This document shows positions 6,748 to 10,734 of a DNA stretch of 10,734 bases, piece after piece. The position numbers and the translations under genes were made by a program. Source of the stretch: JBFIHZ01 sp041601535 (GTDB lineage: Bacteria > Pseudomonadota > Gammaproteobacteria > Xanthomonadales > SZUA-36); the NCBI GenBank assembly GCA_041601535.1, contig JBFIHZ010000113.1:1-10734 (forward strand). Reading direction: 5' to 3'. Each line of letters begins with the position of its first letter. Position 1 is the stretch's first letter. The notes under the pieces were generated by a model. That model did not search any database. It saw only the letters and a list, made by a program, of their open reading frames with translations, and was not told the origin of the DNA.

Positions 6748-7572
6748 CTATTGCGCGATGTAACCGCGATTCGCCGGGGCCAGGTCAATCGGATCCCGGT
6801 TGTCAAAATAATTCATGGAACGGCATTCCTCATGCTCAGTGAGCCCGATCAAACGCGCCAACGCTGGACTGTAGTCCGGCTTCTGTTCCAGCGCATTCTG
6901 AAAATGGGAACACGCGGCTTCCCAGCGTTGCTCAGCCTCGCAAATCAGGCCGTGGTGATACGCCAGGCGCCAACCGTCTGCGCCAAGACGCCCAGCCACG
7001 CCCAGCACAATGCGTGCGGCGTCATATTTGCCTTGCAAATAGTAGGCAGCCGCCTGAGCCTCTCGCAGTTCGGAATGATCCGGGGCCAGCATGATCTGCC
7101 GTTCCAACAACTCAATGGCCAGATTGGCATTACCCTGTTGCAGTGCAATGTGGCTGCGTAACACGGCCGCTTCAGGCCGTGCACCGCGATGTGACAGCAA
7201 CTGATCCAGGTAGTACTGTGCTTTATCCAAACGCCCACTTTCATAGCTGAAGCTGGCATTGGTCATCAACACGCGTTCATTGTTGGGAAACTCGGCATAC
7301 AACCGCTCGGCCTCCCGCAAAACACGGTCACAGTCAAGTGTGGCATGGTCGATCTCCCACATTTCGCGGCAAGTGCTGCCATCCTCGCGTGCCTGTTGGT
7401 ACATCAGCAATAGTTGGTCTACACGCTGATCAGGGTCGGGGTACTTGCTGCGATGTCCGTCCATGGAGACACAGGCTGAGGTCACCACACTCATTAAAAT
7501 AAGGATCGCAACTCGGATCAACTTGATACTGTGGGCCATGGTTTTTGTTTCTTGTTTCTTGGGGAAGCTCAT
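6748..7572 (-). CDS. tadD: TadD-like TPR lipoprotein
   Basis: This 274-residue protein has a hydrophobic signal segment (IKLIRVAILILMSVVTSAC) ending in a lipobox-like TSAC with Cys at residue 34. The Thr at -3 is less usual than Leu, so lipidation is probable rather than certain. From about residue 75 it is built of helical TPR-like repeats: ERVLMTNASFSYESGRLDKA, PEAAVLRSHIALQQGNANLA, SELREAQAAAYYLQGKYDAA and WRLAYHHGLICEAEQRWEAA. TadD proteins are TPR lipoproteins needed for Tad pili and probably help the secretin. The start at 7572 overlaps the secretin stop by ATGA; a second ATG at 7539 would give a cleaner signal peptide (Cys at residue 23). A pilotin-like role next to the secretin is inference. 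Confidence 0.88.
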   Translation of the reverse strand: MSFPKKQETKTMAHSIKLIRVAILILMSVVTSACVSMDGHRSKYPDPDQRVDQLLLMYQQAREDGSTCREMWEIDHATLDCDRVLREAERLYAEFPNNERVLMTNASFSYESGRLDKAQYYLDQLLSHRGARPEAAVLRSHIALQQGNANLAIELLERQIMLAPDHSELREAQAAAYYLQGKYDAARIVLGVAGRLGADGWRLAYHHGLICEAEQRWEAACSHFQNALEQKPDYSPALARLIGLTEHEECRSMNYFDNRDPIDLAPANRGYIAQ

Positions 7573-9560
7573 TTGGAAGACCCCGCCTCTGGTTTGGGCA
7601 TACCCACCGCCTTACCGAGCAGGTCGAATGCCGGGGGGAACTGCCACAAACCCACATTGTCCAGGGGTTCGCGCACCAGGGTTGGCGTGACAACTATCAC
7701 CAGTTCAAAATCATCGTCCAGCTTGTCTGAGGATTTGGCCAGCCAACCCAGTACCGGTACCTTGTGCACACCCGGCGTATAGTTTTCGCTATCGTTAACC
7801 CGCCGCGAAACCAAACCACCGATGACCAGTGGTTGTCCATCCCGTAAGCGGGTGGTCGTTTGTATGCTGCGGGTGCTGAAGGCAGTGGAATTGAGCTGTG
7901 AACCCGTACTACTGGCGATTTGCTGGGTAAGTGCAGCGTCGGGAGCAGACACCGTCGGCCGGATATCCAGTGTAATTCGATCGTCTTCACCTACCAGGGG
8001 GCGTATCGCGAGCTGCACCCCAAAAGGCCGAAACTCGGTACCGCTGAACACGCCTGGGGTATTGCTGCCACTTGCTGTATCGCCAACGCCGACACCGGCG
8101 GGTGCAAAGGAACTGGGAACCGGCACTTCGCCACCCACCTGGAATACCGCGGATTCGCCGGCCAGCACCGTCAGCGTGGGCCGTGACAGGGTGCGGGATA
8201 TACCTTCCTTTTCCAACAAGGAGAACAACAGGTCAAATGCAAGGTCAGTGCCGCCAATCTGGAAATTGTTGCTTAGTGTGCCGCCCAGTATCTGCAGGGC
8301 GTTTTCTACCTGACCGGAACCCAGCGCACCAATTCGCTGGGACGCATCGGGCTGGACCACCATGCCGTTACCATCGGCTGACATGGAATTAGCCTGATAG
8401 CCATCAGTCACCAGAGTCAGGTCCGGCCGCCAATTCTTGATGCGGGTTCGATTAATCTCGTGAATCTGCACCGTAACCCGTACCTGGGGCAGGTCGCGCA
8501 CCTCAATCATGGACAAAATTCGGCCATTTGCAATGGAAAGCAACTTGGCACGTCCGATATTGGATCTGATTTCGTTGCGCAACTGATTTGAATTATTGCT
8601 GCCCGAAAGACCGGGGATGTTGCCGGCACTCATGCCATTCATGCCGCTTGAGATATCGTGCCTTTGTCCAACCAGTGCACCTGTCTCATCGGCCACCACT
8701 TCAATGATATCTGGAGAATCAAGCTCTGCGTTACTACCGAGGAAAAGCCGTGCCGCGATGGTCAGAACGCGTACCAGAACAACCTGATTCTGTACCTGGC
8801 CTTGCAACAAAAGCGTATCGATATTGGCGCTTGGCACATCGCCTCTCTGGATTCGGCTTACCGTGACATCCGCCTCACCCATACCGTTGAGACTGCGTAT
8901 TGCTTCAATGATTTTCTGCTCGCTGCTGAGCGACTCCTGCGCAACTTCCAGCAGATTGATAATGGCCGTGGCCGAACGGGCAACCGGGGTAATATCGCCG
9001 GTGATGTCGTCCTGCATCGCTGCCGTGTCAACGTATTCATCAGCTGCATTCAGATAATTACGTACCGCGGATTCTGCTGCCTGACGGACCTTAAAGGTCG
9101 CAACCGTGCCACGCAGAACCAGAGCGTTGCGATCGGGGGTCAACTCCAGCCGGATGCCAGGGTCAATCTCCAATAAAGCCCGTTGCAAAACCGACAAATC
9201 TTCATTGACACTGAACAGAAAGGTCTCTGTAGTCTCATCGGGATACCAGATGATGACGCTGGTTCGCCCAACCGATTTGGCCAGGACCAACAGCTCACGC
9301 CCGCCCAGGATTTCCACTTCCAGAACTTCCTTTTCACCCACCGCAACCCGCGCGATATCCTTGCTGAACACCAGCCGCGAGTGAGTCCACTGAGTTAGCT
9401 CCCGGGTGTAGGGAGAACGTTTTCCGTCTGCGGTTTCTACGTAAGTCAGGCCGGTCTCTGCGTTGACTGCGCCACAAATGGTCAGCAGCAATAACATCAG
9501 CAGGGTCAAGCGCTTTACACCCTGACTCCTGTAACGGTCAGGCTTTTTCTTATTGGTCAT
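7569..9560 (-). CDS. rcpA: RcpA/CpaC outer-membrane secretin
   Basis: This 663-residue protein has a signal peptide ending near ...GAVNA (residue 35). An N-terminal pilus-formation domain follows (about 45-135, LVFSKDIARVAVGEKEVLEV, GRTSVIIWYPDETTETFLFS), then BON/N-type repeats (ALVLRGTVATFKVRQAAESA). The secretin core is at about 450-630 and includes RTLSRPTLTVLAGESAVFQV (456-475), GGEVPVP (476-482), FRPFGVQLAIRPLV, PLVIGGLVSRR (577-587), VPVLGWL (601-607) and ELVIVVTPTLV (619-629). These are hallmark segments of the GspD/PilQ/CpaC superfamily, and the N-domain type points to CpaC/RcpA. It forms the channel through which the pilus leaves the cell. The ATG at 9560 has GGAG 8 bases upstream. 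It lies 44 bases after the OmpA gene. No breaks are seen. Confidence 0.95.
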   Translation of the reverse strand: MTNKKKPDRYRSQGVKRLTLLMLLLLTICGAVNAETGLTYVETADGKRSPYTRELTQWTHSRLVFSKDIARVAVGEKEVLEVEILGGRELLVLAKSVGRTSVIIWYPDETTETFLFSVNEDLSVLQRALLEIDPGIRLELTPDRNALVLRGTVATFKVRQAAESAVRNYLNAADEYVDTAAMQDDITGDITPVARSATAIINLLEVAQESLSSEQKIIEAIRSLNGMGEADVTVSRIQRGDVPSANIDTLLLQGQVQNQVVLVRVLTIAARLFLGSNAELDSPDIIEVVADETGALVGQRHDISSGMNGMSAGNIPGLSGSNNSNQLRNEIRSNIGRAKLLSIANGRILSMIEVRDLPQVRVTVQIHEINRTRIKNWRPDLTLVTDGYQANSMSADGNGMVVQPDASQRIGALGSGQVENALQILGGTLSNNFQIGGTDLAFDLLFSLLEKEGISRTLSRPTLTVLAGESAVFQVGGEVPVPSSFAPAGVGVGDTASGSNTPGVFSGTEFRPFGVQLAIRPLVGEDDRITLDIRPTVSAPDAALTQQIASSTGSQLNSTAFSTRSIQTTTRLRDGQPLVIGGLVSRRVNDSENYTPGVHKVPVLGWLAKSSDKLDDDFELVIVVTPTLVREPLDNVGLWQFPPAFDLLGKAVGMPKPEAGSSK

Positions 9561-9604
9561 GCCAGGGACTCCAAATTGATTTGCTTGGTTGTTACATCAC
9601 CGGT

Positions 9605-10276
9605 TCAATGGTGGTCTGCAGTTTGTGTGAAAATCTCCACACGGCGGTTCCGTGCGCGGCCTTCAGCTGTCGCGTTATCCGCCAGAGGGCTACCTGCGCC
9701 GTTTCCGCTAACCGAAAAATTGAGAGCTGACAATCCCTGGCTCGACAAGTAATCAGCCACGGCGTGTGCACGGCGCTCGGATAATTTCTGATTGTATTCG
9801 GGAGAACCGCTGCTATCGGTGTGACCGATAATGTTCAGCCCCTGGATGCTTTCATCCGCCAGCACTTCAGCGGCCAGTGCATTCAGACGCAACTTCATCG
9901 GCGGCTTGAGGTCCGCACTGTCGCTGTCGAACGTGTCATTTATCAGGTTAATGATTGTGGAGCGGTGATTTTGCTTATCTGCAGAAGGGCGTACGGTGAT
10001 CTCAGGTTGCGTTTCGCAACCGCGGGCGCTGGCGATTGTTCCCGGTTTACTATCCGGGCATTCATCCTTGTAATCGGGTATACCGTCGCCATCACTGTCC
10101 CTGGGACAGCCTGCTGGCGTTACGGGAATGCCATGAGCCTGGGGGGGGCACTGGCCTGTGCCGGAGAGAATGATGTGGTTGCTGCTACCTGCCTGCACCC
10201 CACTGAATACCAAAGTGCAGCTGACAGCAAACATTACCGCCAAACACACCATCCCCCTTCTTTGTGGCCCATCCAT
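9605..10276 (-). CDS. OmpA-family peptidoglycan-binding protein with TSP3 calcium repeat
   Basis: This 223-residue protein is the first gene of the operon. Residues 1-29 are a Sec signal peptide (hydrophobic 9-26, ending SGVQA). Residues 57-76 hold a thrombospondin type 3-like calcium-binding repeat (DSDGDGIPDYKDECPDS), bracketed by cysteines 57, 73 and 87. Residues about 108-217 form an OmpA C-terminal domain with GHTDSSGSPEYNQKLSERRA (151-170) and RARNRRVEI (207-215), which contact diaminopimelate in peptidoglycan. The ATG at 10276 is chosen because AAGGGG (10285-10290) is 8 bases upstream; the frame extends to an ATG at 10318 whose AGGTGA abuts the start. A run of eight C on the coding strand (10141-10148) lies in the early mature part. 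It probably anchors the pilus exit complex to the cell wall. There is no clear lipobox and no beta-barrel. Confidence 0.92.
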   Translation of the reverse strand: MDGPQRRGMVCLAVMFAVSCTLVFSGVQAGSSNHIILSGTGQCPPQAHGIPVTPAGCPRDSDGDGIPDYKDECPDSKPGTIASARGCETQPEITVRPSADKQNHRSTIINLINDTFDSDSADLKPPMKLRLNALAAEVLADESIQGLNIIGHTDSSGSPEYNQKLSERRAHAVADYLSSQGLSALNFSVSGNGAGSPLADNATAEGRARNRRVEIFTQTADHH

Positions 10277-10652
10277 GCGCCTTTCCCCTTTCAATGCCAC
10301 ACATCCCTGGTCTATCATTCACCTTGATTGAACTCGGCGAACGGCTGCAACAGCATGATCGGCTCATGCAGTCAACCCGGCATTCGTTGCTTGTTACGTT
10401 TTGAGCATTCTTTCTTGTCTTGAATAAACTGCTTAACAACCCCTGCACATACGGTAACTTGAACTACATACTAAATGCAAATTCTATTTTAGTTTTGCGC
10501 GATTTCCCTGTTGGGCAACCTCAAGCAGTGGTTCAAAAGCATCTTCCCCAATAAAGCCCGGGGGTGGGCACCCAGCACAGGAACAAGCGCACTGATCTGC
10601 AAGGTGTGAGAAAACCCCGCTCGTCCGGGCGACATTTCGCTTCGGTCCATTG
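10277..10652. other. Divergent intergenic region, no gene supported
   Basis: This region lies between the start of the tad operon (minus) and the short-chain dehydrogenase gene (plus), so it should hold both promoters. Bases about 10459-10497 are AT-rich. A weak plus-strand sigma-70 candidate is TTGAGC (10401-10406), 18 bases, TAAACT (10425-10430). On the minus strand TTGACT (10375-10370) resembles a -35 box, but 17 bases on there is no usable -10; the spacer contains an inverted repeat (10353-10369). Frames crossing the region in either direction lack recognisable protein features. From 10500 to 10652 I see no strong repeat or RNA structure. Confidence 0.5.
10353..10369. repeat. Inverted repeat GCATGA-N5-TCATGC upstream of the tad operon
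   Basis: The 6-base arms are exact complements with a 5-base spacer. It lies about 77 bases before the preferred start of the OmpA gene and next to a TTGACT on the minus strand. It could be an operator for the operon, but arms this short may also arise by chance. Confidence 0.3.
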
Positions 10653-10734
10653 ATGGCATGTGATCCGGACAAGCAATCCGGCCAAGCGAATTTGTCGCTC
10701 AGTCTTAAAGACCGTGTTGCCATCGTGACGGGAG
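10653..10734 (+). CDS. Short-chain dehydrogenase/reductase (SDR), first codons only
   Basis: The window ends inside this gene; 27 residues are visible. They begin MACDPDKQSGQANLS and end LKDRVAIVTG, which is the typical first beta strand and start of the Rossmann nucleotide-binding motif of SDR enzymes (the TGxxxGxG motif would follow). SDRs are NAD(P)-dependent oxidoreductases; the substrate cannot be told from this fragment. The start is uncertain: ATG at 10653 has no clear ribosome site, and TTG at 10692, also without one, would give the more usual short N-terminus. The gene is transcribed away from the tad operon, and no functional link is implied. Confidence 0.65.
   Translation, partial: MACDPDKQSGQANLSLSLKDRVAIVTG

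Noticed and set aside
6141..6806. A 221-residue protein starting at 6806 in the small pilin frame
   Set aside because: It would overlap the end of tadD by 59 bases and give a 105-residue leader before the processing Gly. The ATG at 6530 has a good ribosome site and a typical short basic leader.
8658..9176. Long plus-strand frames opposite the secretin, tadA and OmpA genes
   Set aside because: These are shadows of GC-rich coding sequence; the minus-strand proteins match known families along their whole length.
10185..10448. Minus-strand Cys-rich frame of 87 residues overlapping the OmpA gene start
   Set aside because: It is out of frame with the well-supported OmpA gene, shows no family features, and its Cys content comes from repeated TGC/TGT in the leader region.
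10484..10723. Minus-strand frame of 79 residues at the right edge, with several cysteines
   Set aside because: It lies antisense to the clear SDR start (LKDRVAIVTG) and has no recognisable domain or ribosome site.
1..10734. CRISPR arrays, tRNA or rRNA genes, insertion sequences
   Set aside because: No regularly spaced repeats, cloverleaf-like sequences, transposase motifs or terminal inverted repeats were found by eye.

Overview
The window looks like a chromosomal segment of a gammaproteobacterium. The reasons are a DamX-type SPOR protein at the left edge, moderately high GC with well-formed Shine-Dalgarno sites, and gene families typical of Gram-negative envelopes. The genus cannot be named from the sequence.

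Layout. (1) Positions 1-470, plus strand: the C-terminal part of a SPOR-domain cell-division protein with a Pro/Glu-rich linker. (2) Positions 487-10276, minus strand: one long, tightly packed tad (tight adherence, Flp-type pilus) operon. Read in the direction of transcription it contains an OmpA/TSP3 protein, an RcpA/CpaC secretin, a TadD-like TPR lipoprotein, a small prepilin-like protein, RcpC/CpaB, the TadA/CpaF ATPase, TadB, TadC, a large Cys-rich prepilin-like protein and a small secreted protein of unknown function. Several junctions are 4-base stop/start overlaps, which suggests translational coupling. (3) Positions 10277-10652: a non-coding divergent intergenic region. (4) From about 10653, plus strand: the first codons of a short-chain dehydrogenase/reductase.

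How it works together. TadA powers assembly on the TadB/TadC inner-membrane platform. The secretin is the outer-membrane exit, TadD is a likely secretin pilotin or assembly factor, RcpC spans the periplasm, and the OmpA protein probably ties the complex to peptidoglycan. The fibre subunits appear to be the two prepilin-like proteins, which share a helix motif GF[IV][IL]TxELVL. No canonical Flp1 pilin (G/xxxxEY), TadV/CpaA prepilin peptidase, TadZ/CpaE or TadE/F/G is present.

The most interesting features are: the matched pair of atypical prepilins whose conserved Glu sits at +6 rather than +5; the 12-cysteine large pilin co-translated with an unknown secreted protein; three perfect palindromes packed into the leader of the small pilin gene; a strong hairpin just after that gene; and a C8 tract in the first gene of the operon.
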